From positions 42,309,593-42,373,592 of the forward strand of contig NC_079496.1 in assembly GCF_030052815.1 (NCBI RefSeq): 64,000 nucleotides of DNA, in the 5' to 3' direction. Under the pieces are notes generated by a model. It saw nothing but the letters and a program-made list of their open reading frames with translations, was not told where the DNA came from and did not search any database. The stretch comes from Hevea brasiliensis (Eukaryota; Streptophyta; Magnoliopsida; Malpighiales; Euphorbiaceae). How positions within the stretch are numbered: position 1 is the first letter of the stretch; the number at the start of each line of letters is the position of its first letter. Positions 10,195 through 22,737 of the stretch are shown one piece after another. The translations under genes and the position numbers were made by a program.

Positions 10195-12295
10195 TGTTAG
10201 TAGTATGCCGTAGAGCATATCATTTAGTATGTATCTTGTACATAATTTTATTAATAAAAGGCATTTCCACTTTTCCGTTTACATAATATATTTATGTGTA
10301 ATAGAAAAGGTCCATTGATATTTTGTTAGAAATATTATTCTTAAGTTGTTAAGAATATGAGTGACAATATTTCTAGCACAAAGTATCATAAATAGGTTCA
10401 CAATCGAGGATACTTCATAATAAGGACATGACTTATCCGTAAAGATTGTATTCATGTTTGTTCCCAAGTTATTTATATGAGATATAAATAAGATGGAATG
10501 GTGAGTCTCATGCCATATAACAAACTTGATAGGCACTTATAAATGATAAGTAGGTCAACCAGTGACACTTATGACAAGCACATGGAGTTTACTCTTGTCA
10601 ATGTTTTGTCATAAATCATATCAGTGCATATAATCTTTAGACTGAGATAGCACAGTTATCTTGTATATAGGTAGTTTGAGTTTGATAACGCTTTCATACT
10701 TGTACTGTGTATGGGTATATGGGCATCTGTTGGCTCCTACTAGTTATATATGGAGGTAGGTGTTGATCAAGATGGAATCTGCTCTCTAAGTAAATAGAGT
10801 TAAAATCCTATGTTCATTTAATTGTTCTTGATGTTTCAAGTTCCTGCCAGACAGATAGATTTATTCGTAAAAGAGTTTCGATGAGAAAAATATTATAATA
10901 AAGAAATGGAATTAAAAGAGAAAATAATATTCATAGCAAATGGAGTTTGAAATAAACAATGACTCCAGCTTGAGTTGGTATTTTGTAATTTAGAGATTCT
11001 AGTGCATGGTAACATATGATTATAGGTTCATTTAAGGTAAACCTTATTACTAATTGGGTGGCCATGGCATACTATGCTAGGTGTTAACCATGGTCTATGA
11101 GGTTCATAAAATGATTTAGAGAAATCATTTATGGTAAGAAAGAGTTCTGATGATATTAAGAGTTGATATCATGTCTCATTGCCAATTAGTGATGAGCCTA
11201 GTAAGTCACACACATACACAAGTTATCACCTATTTAAATATGATTTAATTAATTAATTAAAGAGTTTAATTGATTAATTAAATAGATTTGGTTTGCAATA
11301 AAATTGCAAAGTCCCTAGCATGACTTGAAACCAAATCTAGATTATTGGATGTGTAGTATAAATTAAATTTATATTTAAAGTGTTTAAATATGAATTTAAT
11401 TGATGAGAAATTAATTAATAAAGATTAATTAATTAATTTATATTTGATATAAATTAATTAGAAGAAGAAAATAATTATTTTGGGTTAAGAACTCAAAATT
11501 AAGACACAGGGGCATTTTGGTCATTTTGCAGTGTGACACGTGGCACCATGAGATGGTGACACATGGCATAACACATAAGCTTGCCAAATATTTTTAATCA
11601 TGTAAGATGATTAAAATCAAGATTAAATATAGGTTTGACACTTGGCACAATGTGATTGGGTCACTTAAACCTAGAGCTAATCAAAAGGTGACATGTGGCT
11701 AGGGTTTAATGTGTTAACCTAGCTATTTAAGTGGGGTTATGAAAAGAAAACACAACCAGCAGCCTCTCCTCTCATATGTCACGCCACTTTGAGCCTCTCC
11801 AGCTATTTCTCTTCATCTCTCATCAATTCAAAGAGATTAGCCATCAATCTCTTGAATTAAGAACACTAGAAATTGTTTCTAGTGTCCTGTTTGCATCTCT
11901 AATCTCTTAAAAGGCAGAACTTGAATTTCTAATTAATAGAAAAGGCTTTAGAAGCTGTTCAAGGGCTGCCATAGGTGTTCTTGGTGTGGACAAGCTAGAG
12001 GGACAACATCTGGTGTCCTGAAGATGAATCTCAAAGGCGCAGACACCCTGCAGCACATCAAGAGGTTAGTGTAATCGTTCTTGATTTAATCTAGGGTTCT
12101 AAAATTAATCTGATTAATTTTAAAAATCTTAAATGGCAAATACAGATCCAAAAACATATTAAAAGAGTTTTAATATGTTGTTTATCATTGAAATCAAATA
12201 GATAAAAATAAATCTTGCATGGTGCTTGTGACCCTAGGTGAAAATTTTTAAATTCAATGGTATAATCTTGTGTTTTTCACGCTTCCGTTCCTTCA
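10195..12295 (+). repeat. C1 3' LTR (2,101 bp)
   Basis: This matches the C1 5' LTR with a few dozen scattered substitutions and small indels. It ends CCGTTCCTTCA, followed by the TSD AAAAC. The AT palindromic block, G-box-like motifs and TATA-like site are all present at equivalent positions. Confidence 0.93.
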
Positions 12296-14733
12296 AAAAC
12301 AATAATATACAAATAGTCATAATTTATTTCAATTGAAAAATTCAAAAGAAATAGCCGTTGTGCACAAACCTCTGATGACTGTCCCTCAGTCCGACTCGTG
12401 TTTCCTTCCCTTTTGCTGAGTCCTTCTTAATTGAGAAACACAATTTGAAGTGTTTCAGTACTAAATTAAACTGTCTCTATCGATGGTGTTTGGTAAATAA
12501 TGCACTGAACTCAATTATTCACTTAATCACCTAATATACCGACCCTCATTGCGTTTTAGGTAAATTAGGTTTTAGTGTCGTTAATATGTCACATTCGATA
12601 GGGTTTTAGGTTTGGTACGTTTTACCAAAGTCATTTTCTTGTTTAGTGCATTTTAATGCAAATTGCTGGATTCCGGGACACTGGTTTGACCTAGCCGGAC
12701 GATCTAGTTCCCATGGTTTTCGGGTCTCGGTCAAAACTACAAACTTGTAGATCTAGGTCTTATGGACAGCGGTGCAAAATTTTAGGTCAATCCGAGTTAA
12801 GTAGACCAAGTTATGGTCATTACACTATTGCTGGTCAATTGGTATCAAATTAGGTCAATTTTGGGTCAATTTGGTCAACTATGGTTCGGCCAGTTTTTGG
12901 ACCCAAACTTGTGCAAGTTGTTTGACTTGCTTATGGTCATTTCTGGGCTTTGGTGTCTTCATAAGACTTGTAGGTATGGGTCTTGGCTATTCATGGTTAA
13001 AATTTCAGGTCAATTGGACCTGTTTTGAGTGAGTTATGGCCTAAACACTCACTGCTGCCCAATTGGTCATTTTTCAGGTCCTAATTGCACCTAATCCGAA
13101 TTGGTCATTTTCTTAGGTCACCTTGCAAGCAGAATTTTGGTATGTTTTCTCAATGAAAGTTGGCACATTTTGTGCCTAGTTCCACCTCCAATTGGTCTCA
13201 TACCAATTGAGGTTACACATTTAAACTTATTAGCTAAAATGTACACTGCCCTTGGTTACTTTGCCTAACACACATCAATCACACACATTTACCTTGCAAT
13301 TTGTTCACTTCCCTACCAATCTGTTTTGGTACATTACCAAAAGCATATTCTACTTTACATTAACATTACTTTGGGCAGATTACAATTACCCTCAACACAC
13401 CAAATATAATTCACATTTACAAATTCTAAGTACCATTACATACACACCTAACCATTACAAATCTTACATACACTTTACAATATCAATCTACATACATATC
13501 CATCAATCCTTCTAGGTCAATATTCTCCCTACACTTCCATGAATACATACATTTACTCAAGTGTTCCCAAGCTGCCGAAAATTGTCCTTCAACATCAAAG
13601 TGCCCTACAATTTACCAATTCCCATCCAAGTGCATAAATCACCATATATATGTGAAATAATTCACTAGGATATTAAATCACCAAGATCAACATTATTTCT
13701 CATCAATTATATGCATAATAAATCATTAAATGCGTGACCCCATGGCTGTCCAAAATGGCTATCTCAATAACTATTTAAACTTTAAAATTTCCTTCACCAA
13801 ACTAACACCCATTACATGAACATAAAGTTTAACAAAGGAATTCTCAAAAATGTAAACTTACCTTTGATTGTAACTTGCTAAACCTTCACCAAACTTCTCA
13901 AATTTGGTATCAATATCTTCCTTGTGATGTGTAGACCATTTTTGATGAAGGAACTCAAGTGATTAGAAGTGAAATGAGTGGTTAGATGAGCTTGCATGAA
14001 AAATGGCCATGGTGGTTCCCATTTTCTTCAATTCGGCAATGTTTATGAAATGAGGAAGATGAACATTCTGATGGGTTTAGTGGACTTACATCAGCCACAT
14101 TTTATGTTTAATTTAATCCTTTAGTGGTCCACTTACTCATTTAATTATATAATAATGCTTAAATGTGTTATTTACACATTTTTCACTCCATTTTTGGCTA
14201 TTTACTTTATGTACCACCAAATTAATTTTTCATTTCATTTTCTAAGTGTAATATTATTTATTTTTAATGGAAATTTAGGTCAAAAGACACTTCGGGATGT
14301 CAAATGACCATAATGACCCTGTTCAGTGGCATTCGATTTTTCAGATACAGGGTTTTGTCTGTTTTTCGATTTCTCACTTTTCTTTGTACTAATTATTTAA
14401 TTTTTCTTTAATCTTTCTAATTAGATTTATAATTCAATAAGTGTCTATTTATGTCCTAAAAATGTTTTCCGTGGTTCCATGATCCCAGTAATACCAACGG
14501 TCCACACCGTGACTTCCCAGTGCGGTCACCCATCGCTAGGTTTCCCGGCTCACTTATTCGGTTACATTTCTTTGCTATGATTTTTCCTTTGTTTTTCTTG
14601 TATTTTATTTTCTTGTATTTCATTATTTATGTCTCCTCTCTCATATCAAGGTGTGGTTCTAGGCATCTTAGCTGTTCGGACAGCACTGGTCACCGGAACA
14701 GCAGAACGCACTACCGAACTTAGGGGTGTTACA

Positions 14734-17633
14734 AGCATTTGTACACCTAAAGGGACACTTGGGAGGTGCAGCACTCATCTTCAACCTTAGGAAGAGAACC
14801 AGCCGAAACTCCATGGGAGTCCTCCATGGCCGTCCACACTCCAAACTCAAGTTCACCATGTTCTAGCCACTTTTTCCATTAGGTTCCTTCACTAAACTTG
14901 ACCACCATACCTTGGGCAGCATACTAGGAGCAAGAAAGTTAAGTTTTGGTGAGGTTTTGAAGAACTTCAAAAGTGGTAAGTGAGTGTTTTCAATTCTTGT
15001 TTCATTAAAAGTGTAACAAAGGTTGTGGGTAGTTGATTTATGGAAGAATTTTTGAAGTTTGATATTTTAATGGAGATGTACATTTTGGCAGCCATGGAAA
15101 TTCAGTATATGTAGCTTGCTTTTACTTATTTATGGTTGTTTAAGATGTTGTTATTGATGGCAGCATGGATATGTGTATAATGGTTTGGAATTGGGTATGT
15201 AAATGGGGTATGTTCATGTGGTTAAATGATGTAAATGGACTTTGGAAAATTCTACATTATAGTGTGCATATTGAGAATGGTTACAAGCTATCCAAAATGA
15301 CCAAAAATATGTTGTTAAAGATGTTAATGGTAAGGTACAAACCCGAATTGGCATGAAAGAAGTAATTTGGTAACTGTTGAATATGTAATTGGTAAGTGAT
15401 GAGAAGTGTGTAGTAGGCAGTGTATGTTTTAGCTTAGAACCTTAAGTGTGTGACTCCAATTGGTATGAGACCAATTGGAGGTGAAACTAGGCACAAAATG
15501 TGCCAACTTTCATGAAGGAAGCTTACCAAAATTTTGCCTAGAAGGTGACTTGAAAAATGACCAAATCTAGATTAATAACTTGAAAGCCTAAAAATTGACC
15601 ATTTGGGTAGTAGTTAATATTTTGGACATAACTCACTCAAAACTGGTCCAAATGACCTGAAATTTTTACCATTAATAGTTAGACATATATCTACAATTCT
15701 TATGAAGACACCAAAGCCCATAAATGGCTAGAACCAAGCCAAATAGCTTGCACAAGTTCAGGTACCAAAACTGGCCGAACCAAAAGTGACCTAAAAATGA
15801 CCTAAAGTTACCATTTTGGTGCATTCTGTCCAGCATTCATAAATTGACCATATCTTGGACTACACAACTCAGAATGACCTGAAATTTTACCCTGCGTGCA
15901 ATAAGACATAGACCTACAAGTTTGTAGTTTGGACTGAAATTCAAAAATCGAGGGAACTAGGTCATCCGACTATGTCAGAATAGTATACTGAAATCCGATA
16001 AATTGCAATAAAATGCAAGACACTTGAAAATGAAATTGATAACATATACCAACACTAAAGGGCTCTAAAATGTGACATATTGTTAATATTGGAATTGACT
16101 CACTTAGAGTGCATCAAGGGTCAACATTATAAGTTGACTAATGAAATAAATTGAAGGGAATAGTACCAAGAAAATTTAGATATTGGATTTTATGGTTGGA
16201 AACAAATTCATTGAGTACTGAAACACTTTAAATTGTGTGTTTCAGTTGATAAGGATATTGAGAAGCATAAAGAATATTGAGTCAAGGCCTAGGAGAGACT
16301 CAAATCAGGTTTGTGCACAACTAGTTTTTAACTGATTTTGTTCTGAATATTTCATATGATTAAATGACATATTTTTCTTATGTATTATGTTTAACAAGCA
16401 TTGGATTTAATTCAATGATTATTAAAATTGTTATAGTATTTATGAATTTAGCTTTGTGAAATGGTATTTTCACAAGTATTACCATTATTGTGAATTGAAT
16501 AAATTATGTTTTGGAAAATTGTGATAGAACATATTTTGAATTGTGCTGGGCAATTGGCATGGAAAAATGCAAATTTATTATTTGAATTGTGATGAGCATA
16601 AAAATTATTAGATATTGAAATTAACTTTGAATCGAATTGTATTGTGATTTATGCTCACTAAAGGATTGTGATATTGTTTTATATCTCACTATAGATGCTT
16701 GACTAGGTTATTACCCGTCTCTCTCATTTGTTGAGAAGACAATGGAGTTGTTGTGTTTTGATTACCATGGTGCGTGCACAGGCTTAGATTCTCCTTTTAT
16801 TAGAGGTTAGATCTAAGTTTTTTATGTTATGGCCCTTTCGGAAGATTCATTATTGTAGTGTGTACTGTGCATGATGATTCAACCTCCCCAACCATAGGGA
16901 GTTAGAATCACCCCGAAGATGGCCCTTTCGGATTAGTCTTGCATAGTTAGTGAGATAAAGAATGGTTTTTGAGATAAAGAATGGTTTGAATAGTAAAGAA
17001 TTGTGATTTCAATTATGATTTATGTATAATTGATTTTGTTGGAATTACCTAAAATGTTTGGTTGTGATTTGATAAATTGAATTTCACGATCAAAGTCATT
17101 TCATACAAATGATTTATGTTATTGGCAATGAATAATTTAATTTTTGGAATTTGATGAGTATCCTGATTTCCAAATTATTTGCTGTAATTTTGCTAAGGTA
17201 TATTAAACTATGTTTTAAGTTATAGTTGTGCACCACTGAGTTCACCACTCAGCGATAGCTTTGTATGCTGTCACAGGTGAAAGAGCATAGAGCAATTGAG
17301 TAAGCTTCTTTGAAGAGGCATTCAGATCAGCTCCAGGTATACCCATGTACACAGGTTTTGATGTATGCATGTAATAATATATATGTAAATTATTTGACCA
17401 GTTGTATAAAAACTCTTGTAAAATATTTTGGTATGTAATTAAATGTAAATTATTGTAAATGTAAATTTGAGATTTCATTTACCTGAATAGTTTTGTAATA
17501 TTAATTTTTGAGTATTGTAATCAATGAAATGTTTCTTTTATGATGAGGTTGGTTTGAAAATGAAATGATTGATTATTGAGATTCAAATTGTGAGTTGAAA
17601 TGAAGTTATTGGAGTTGTATTTGAGAAAACATG
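14734..17633 (+). repeat. Gypsy LTR fragment G2 (family B, plus strand)
   Basis: A 2.9 kb plus-strand piece of the same LTR family as S3, lacking its first ~650 and last ~250 bases. It was cut on the left by insertion of G1, and the right end is joined to an inverted LTR (G3). It carries the splice-donor consensus at 14976, the CCAATTGG palindrome at 15455-15479, the hairpin pair at 17233-17271 and a short repeat of GAGATAAAGAATGG near 16952-16985. No gene is seen. Confidence 0.82.
15455..15479 (+). other. Conserved CCAATTGG palindrome in gypsy LTR
   Basis: TCCAATTGG and CCAATTGGA form a 9-bp inverted repeat around the loop TATGAGA. Equivalent palindromes lie near 13195, 19050, 26610, 38815, 41470, 51115 and 59390, in every gypsy LTR copy that covers this position. 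Confidence 0.8.
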
Positions 17634-20607
17634 CAGCCTACTCTGCTACTCTATCTATCTGTCTACCTGCGACAGCAATGAAAAGCTATCGTTGAGCCAA
17701 TGTCTCAGTGGTGCATAATATTAAGAAAATACAATTTAAAACCATAAACCATAAATCATATAAATTGTGGATACTTAAAATTATAGTTAAATTCAAAAGA
17801 CAGAGAATGTCACAAAGAATTTAAACTCCATTTTACAATGTCTCAATAAATATCAATAAATCACACACACAGCTTAACCATGATTGCAAAGTCCAATTCG
17901 TCCCAAAAGCCGATGGCTAGAGAGGAATAACATAGCTAGCTAGCAATTATATGAGTACTCATCCTATTCATCCTCAATAGGCACACACCTCAACACTTCA
18001 GCCAGAGAGGGAATTCAAAGTCAATTCGTCCCACTAGACAAGCTTGCGAGGAATTCAATCAAATATACATGATAGTTGTAGTTTCAAATTATTTGAAATA
18101 TTTTCAGGCAATAAGTATCCATCAAATATCATTTAAACAAAATTTCCAACATTTAAACAGTAACATATAAATTGTCATAATTTACTTCAATTGAAAATTC
18201 AAAAGAAATAACTATTGTACACAAACCTCTAATAAATGCCTCTTGGCCTTGACTCAGTGGTTCCTTCTCCTTCTCTGAGTCTTTGCTAACTGAAACACAT
18301 AATTTGAAGTGTTTCAGAACTCTTTTACATTGTTTCTAATAATAAAGTCCAATAATTAAATTTATTTAATACTATTATTTTCCTTAGTCAACCTATAACG
18401 TTGAACTTTGATGCACTCTAGGAGTATTACTTTTAATGTTACCAATATGTCACATTTTATAGTCCTTTAGTGTTGGTATATGTTACCAATTTCATTTTCA
18501 AGTGTATTGCATTTTATTGCAATTTATTGGATTTTGGTATGCTGTTTTGACCTAGCCAGATAACCTAGTTCGCTTAGTTTTCGGGTTCTGGTCCGAATTA
18601 CAAACTTGTAGGTCTATGTCTTAGTGAACTTTTGCTACAAATTTTAGATCATTTGGAGTTTACTAGACCAAGTTATGGTCATTTTACCATTGCTGGACAG
18701 ATTGCACTAAAATGGCCAACTTAGGTCATTTTTAGGTCATTTCCGATTCTGGCAGTTTTTATACTTGAACTTGTGCAAGCATTTTGACTTGCTTATGGTC
18801 ATTTCTGGGTTTTGGTGTCTTCATAAGAGTTGTAGCTCTATGCCTAAGCTATCCATGGTATAAATTTCAGGTCATTTGGACTTGTTTTGAGTGAGTTATG
18901 GCCAAAATATTGACTGCTGTTCAAATGGTCAATTTTCATGTTTGGAAAGTCACTAATCCAGATTTGGTCAATTCTCATGTCACTTTTTGGACGGAATTTA
19001 GGTAGGTTTTCTTCATGAAAGTTGGCACATTTTGTGCCCAATTTCACCTCCAATTGGCCTCATACTAATTGGAGTCACACACTTAGGGTTATAGGCTCAT
19101 TTGCATACTGCCCTTTACATGTCTCTCAAATACTAAACCAATCACACATTCACCAAATATATCTTTACTTCCCAACCCATTCTACACTTATACCATACCA
19201 TACTCATTCAATAGTTTACATTATAAAAGCTTTGGGCAGAATACAATGAGCTTACATACACCAAATACAACTCCTAATTTACACTATCCAATTCTAAACA
19301 ATTTTCCACATAATACTCCTAAGCAATACATACAATTTCCACTAATAAATTACATACATTATCATTACTATTTCATATACATAAGTTGCCACTTTTTGTA
19401 ACATAATTCAACAACTTTTCATGAACTTAAACATTACCAATTTTCACCATGAGGCTGCCAATGTAATACACATACATCAAGCTTTCCATTTTAACTTTTC
19501 AAACTTACAAATCAAACTTTATACATGGAAATCAACTCCAATACATTTAAACACTTAATTCAACACCTCAAACTACCACTTACATGTAGAAACAAGTTAA
19601 ACATATTGAACTACCATGGCTGCCAAAATGTAATATCATCCCAACCCACCAAACTTCAACTTTTCCTCCATAAATCAACTCACCACAACCTTAGTTATAA
19701 TTTTAATGAAATAAGTAATGAAAACAACCACTTACCTCATTTGAAGCTTGACCAAAACTTCACTAAAACCCTTATTTCTTGTTCCCTAAGTACTGCCCAA
19801 GGTGTGGTGATTTCTTTTAATGAAGAAACCCTAACCACTTGAAGCTTGGATCATGGATGCATGGAGGACTTCAAGGTGCGGCCATGGAGGATTCTTCTTG
19901 GGAGCTTTCGGCTGGTTTGATTATGAGAGGTTGAAGATGACTTATTTCAGTCCACTTTATTTTTTAGGTGTCCCAAATGCTGTTTTAGTGGAGCACTAAT
20001 TGAATTGTAATAGTTATTTATTCAAAGTTTCTAAATTTTGCAAGTTTGCCTCATTACTTCTACTATTTACATTATGTACCATATTTTTATTTTTCATGAT
20101 ATTTTCAAAGTGTAATACCACTTATTTTTAATGGAAATTAAGGTCAAAAATCAACTCGGGGTGTCAAATGATCACAATGCCCCTATTCAGGTTGTATTCC
20201 CGATTTTTTGGTAACACCGATTTTTGTCAGTTTCTCGATTTCTTATTTTTCTTTATACTAATTAATTAATTTTTCTTTGACATTTCTAATGTCATTTATA
20301 CTTCAATAGATGTTTATTTAAGTCTTAAAAATATTTTCCAGGATTCCCCGCAGTCCAAGGCTAGCCAACGGTCCACGCCGCAACTTCCTGGTGCGGTCAC
20401 CCATCGCTACGGTTTTTGGCTCGTTTAACTTAGTTACATTTCATTGCTATTATTTTTCCTTTATTTTTCTTGTATTTTCCTCTATTGTATTTCATTATTT
20501 CATGTCTCCTCACTAACATTTAAATGTAGTTCCAAGCATTCTATCTGTCTGGACAGACACTGGTCGTCGGAACAGTAGAACGCACTACCGAATATAGGGG
20601 TGTTACA
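17634..20607 (-). repeat. 3' LTR fragment of gypsy element G3 (family B, minus strand)
   Basis: The LTR start reads leftward from TGTAACACCCC at 20607; the LTR 3' end (about 570 bases) is missing at the junction with G2. It is a 3' LTR because a polypurine tract and a chromodomain end lie just to its right on the minus strand. It contains a splice-donor consensus (minus strand, 19734), the CCAATTGG palindrome near 19050 and a hairpin pair at about 17667-17730. Open frames inside (for example 19525-19842) have no recognisable product. Confidence 0.82.
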
Positions 20608-20620
20608 ATTCTTCCCCCCT
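20608..20620 (-). other. Polypurine tract of G3
   Basis: Minus-strand AGGGGGGAAGAAT directly precedes the LTR start TGTAACACC, as expected for the plus-strand primer of a Ty3/gypsy element. Confidence 0.85.
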
Positions 20621-20737
20621 AAAATAAATTTCGTCTCGAAATTTTACCTGGTTTTAGTCTCTGAACAGCTGTGGGTGCTGTCTCCTCATGTCCTCTTCAC
20701 GTTCCCAAGTAGCTTCCTGGCCTGAATGATGGTGCAA
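20621..20737 (-). pseudogene. Chromodomain end of gypsy pol (G3)
   Basis: The minus strand encodes the last part of a chromovirus polyprotein: HHSGQEATWEREEDMRRQHP, the C-terminal half of a chromodomain (the EATWE-E-M signature). Chromodomains are thought to guide integration into heterochromatin. The upstream polyprotein is missing because copia sequence (C2) begins at about 20733-20740. A related chromodomain end lies at 56316-56400. Confidence 0.78.
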
Positions 20738-20927
20738 TATCCGGCCTAGTACACAACATTGCATGCATCAAACTTCCAATAGCTGAAGCAAATGGAATCC
20801 TGGCCATTTTATCTCTTTCTTTAGGTGTCTTTGGAGACATCTTTTTAGAAAGGTGGATACCATGTCTCACTGGTAACAATTCTCTCTTGGAATAAAGCAT
20901 GTTAAACCTCTTTAACACCTTTTCCAA
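20738..20927 (-). pseudogene. C2 RT C-terminus and start of RNase H, truncated
   Basis: Minus-strand translation gives MEKVLKRFNMLYSKRELLP, later ASAIGSLMHAMLCTRPDIA, the RT connection segment leading into RNase H. It breaks off right after CTRPDIA at the junction with gypsy DNA. A stop separates it from the RT frame at 20937. Confidence 0.85.
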
Positions 20928-20936
20928 GTATAGACT

Positions 20937-21722
20937 TTAGGATAAACTAATTATTCTTTTCGCTCTATCTCTATAGATGCGAATCCCAAGAATATAGGTT
21001 GCCTCCCCTAAGTCTTTCATGGAGAATGTGTTTGACAACCATACCTTTATAGTTGTTAACATACCTGTGTCATTACCCATCAATAAAATATCATGCATAT
21101 ATAAGACAAGGAAAGTGACAACACTATCACTTACCTTGTTATATACACATGGCTCATACTTATTTTTGATAAAACCAAATGACTTAATGGCTTCATCAAA
21201 ATGGATTTTCCAACTCCTCGAAGCTTGTTTCAACCCATAAATGGATTGCTTTAGCTTGCATACTTTGGAACCATCTTGGGATTCAAAACCCTTAGGTTGT
21301 TCCATGAAAATGTTTTGTTCAATGTATCCATTGAGAAAAGCTATTTTGACATCCATCTGCCAAATCTCATAATTATAGTATGCAGCTATTGCTAATAGAA
21401 TCCTAATTGATTTAAGCATGGAAATAGGCAAGAAAGTCTCCTCATAGTCGATTCCTTGCCTTTGGCGAAACCCTTTTGCTACTAGCCTTGCTTTATAGGT
21501 CTCTACCTTTCCATCATAATCAATTTTCTTCTTAAAAACCCATTTGTTCCCTATAAGTACAATACCTTCAGGTGGGTCAACACGATCCCAAACTTGATTC
21601 TTATACATGGAATCAATCTCAGATTTCATAACATCAATCCATTTTGAAGATTCTATATCTGATATAGCTTCTTCATAGGTAAGTGGATCATCTCTATGAT
21701 CAACTTCGTCATGAGTAAACAA
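20937..21722 (-). pseudogene. C2 reverse transcriptase, mostly intact
   Basis: An open stretch of 261 codons encodes a nearly whole RVT_2 domain. Visible motifs, in order: MKSEIDSMYKNQVW, NKWVFKKKIDYDGKVETYKA, ARLVAKGFRQRQGIDYEETF, MDVKIAFLNGYIEQ, YGLKQASRSW and VLYMHDILLMGND. The active site reads YMHD where YVDD or YMDD is expected: the first catalytic Asp of the pair is replaced by His, which should abolish activity. The frame ends at a stop after RAKRIISLS. Upstream, a stop near 21735 separates it from the linker. Confidence 0.88.
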
Positions 21723-22019
21723 CTCTTGTTCTTATTCATGAAGGAAACCATATCTCACTGGTGGGTGAGATACCCTGGTTGTTCTACGAGGAACAGCTGT
21801 ACATGTTTCATCAATAGGTGTAAATTGACAAAATGGATCTATATCCATCCGATCTGTTGGTTGATCAGAATTCTCCAATTTTAACTCTATTTGCCTTCCT
21901 TTGCCTCCTTCTTGAACAAACTATTGTTCAAGAAATGTGGCATCTCTACTTATCATAACCTTTTGTGATGTAGGCAAATAAAAATAATATCCAAAACTAT
22001 CTTTTGGATATCCAACAAA

Positions 22020-22737
22020 TCAACCCTTTTCTAATCTGATTTCCAATTTATCAGTGTTCAGCTTTTTTATATAAGCTGGACAACTCCAAATCTTAACATG
22101 CTTAAGACTTGGTTTTCTTCCATGCCATATCTCATAAGGTGTGGAAGATACTGATTTTGATGGAATCCTATTCAGAATATACAAAGCTGATTCTAATGCA
22201 AATCCCCAAAAGGAGATTGGCATATCAGTATAACTCATCATACTACGTACCATATCCAATAGGGTATGATTTCTCCTTTCAGATACACCATTCAACTGTG
22301 GTGTTTCTGGAAGAGTCAGTTGGGAAACAATGCCATGCTCTCTCAAGTATTCATCAAATTCAGTACTCAAGCATTCACCTCCATGATCTGATCGAAGAGC
22401 TTTAATACTTTTTCCTGTTTGATTTTCTACTTCAGATTTAAATTCTTTGAACTTTTCAAAAGATTCATGTTTGTATTTCATCAAATACAAATACCCAAAC
22501 CTTGATTTATCATCAGTAAAGGTAGTAAAATAATGAAAATCGCCTCTAGCCATTTGTTTAAATAGACCACATACATCACTATGTATTAGCTCCAAAATAT
22601 TTTTCAGCTCTTAGCCCTTGTCCTATAAAGGGTGATCTAGTCATTTTGCCCTGAAGGCAAGATTCACAAGTTGGAGTAGGCTCAGAGTCCAATAAGGATA
22701 AAATCCCCATTCTCTATAGTTTTGTAATCCTATCTTC
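22020..22737 (-). pseudogene. C2 integrase core, interrupted
   Basis: The frame 22595-22020 (191 codons) carries the integrase catalytic core: IHSDVCGLF (first Asp), LRSDHGGECLSTEF (second Asp) and NGVSERRNHTLLDM (Glu), followed by WGFALESALYILNRIPSKS and WHGRKPSLKHVKIW. All three acidic residues of the D,D-35-E triad are present. The HHCC linker (22596-22737) is in the same neighbourhood but broken by stops. The C-terminal part continues to about 21900, in pieces. Confidence 0.85.

Larger units (their letters stand above)
2811..12295 (+). mobile_element. Complete Ty1/copia element C1
   Basis: C1 is the only element in the window with both LTRs. It runs from TGTTAG at 2811 to CCTTCA at 12295 and is flanked by the 5-bp target-site duplication AAAAC (2806-2810 and 12296-12300). 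Order: 5' LTR 2811-4904, primer site 4907, long leader to 6675, gag, integrase, reverse transcriptase, RNase H, polypurine tract near 10185, 3' LTR 10195-12295. The protease coding region is missing, as in C3. The LTRs look roughly 97-98% alike by eye, so insertion is fairly recent, yet all coding parts carry stops and frameshifts. It could move only with proteins supplied in trans. The lineage is probably Tork/Angela-like, judged loosely from LTR length and pol motifs. Confidence 0.93.
1325..14733 (-). repeat. 5' LTR of G1 (family B, about 3.9 kb), split by copia C1
   Basis: This is a minus-strand gypsy LTR with ends TGTAACACCCC (at 14733, read leftward) and TGTGACA (at 1325). It is cut by the copia element at 2811-12295; removing that and one TSD copy leaves about 3.92 kb. 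It aligns along its length with the solo LTR at 39930-43993. It contains the conserved CCAATTGG palindrome near 13190-13215, a minus-strand splice-donor consensus at 13860 and the paired hairpin region at 1921-1960. The segment 12301-14733 has no gene; its short open frames are LTR sequence. Confidence 0.85.

Noticed and set aside
14520..14723. 67-codon open frame with a hydrophobic stretch, resembling a small membrane protein
   Set aside because: It lies within the first 220 bases of the G1 LTR; the equivalent segments in G3 and S2 share the DNA but not a clearly conserved frame.
14734..14900. Start of a host gene (a 5' exon followed by GTAAGT)
   Set aside because: The same exon-like stretch and donor site occur in all gypsy LTR copies, for example at 40650-40806 and 58530-58722, so it belongs to the LTR.
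19525..19842. 105-codon plus-strand open frame
   Set aside because: It lies in the G3 LTR, antisense to the element, covers the splice-donor region and is not open in the equivalent LTR copies I compared.
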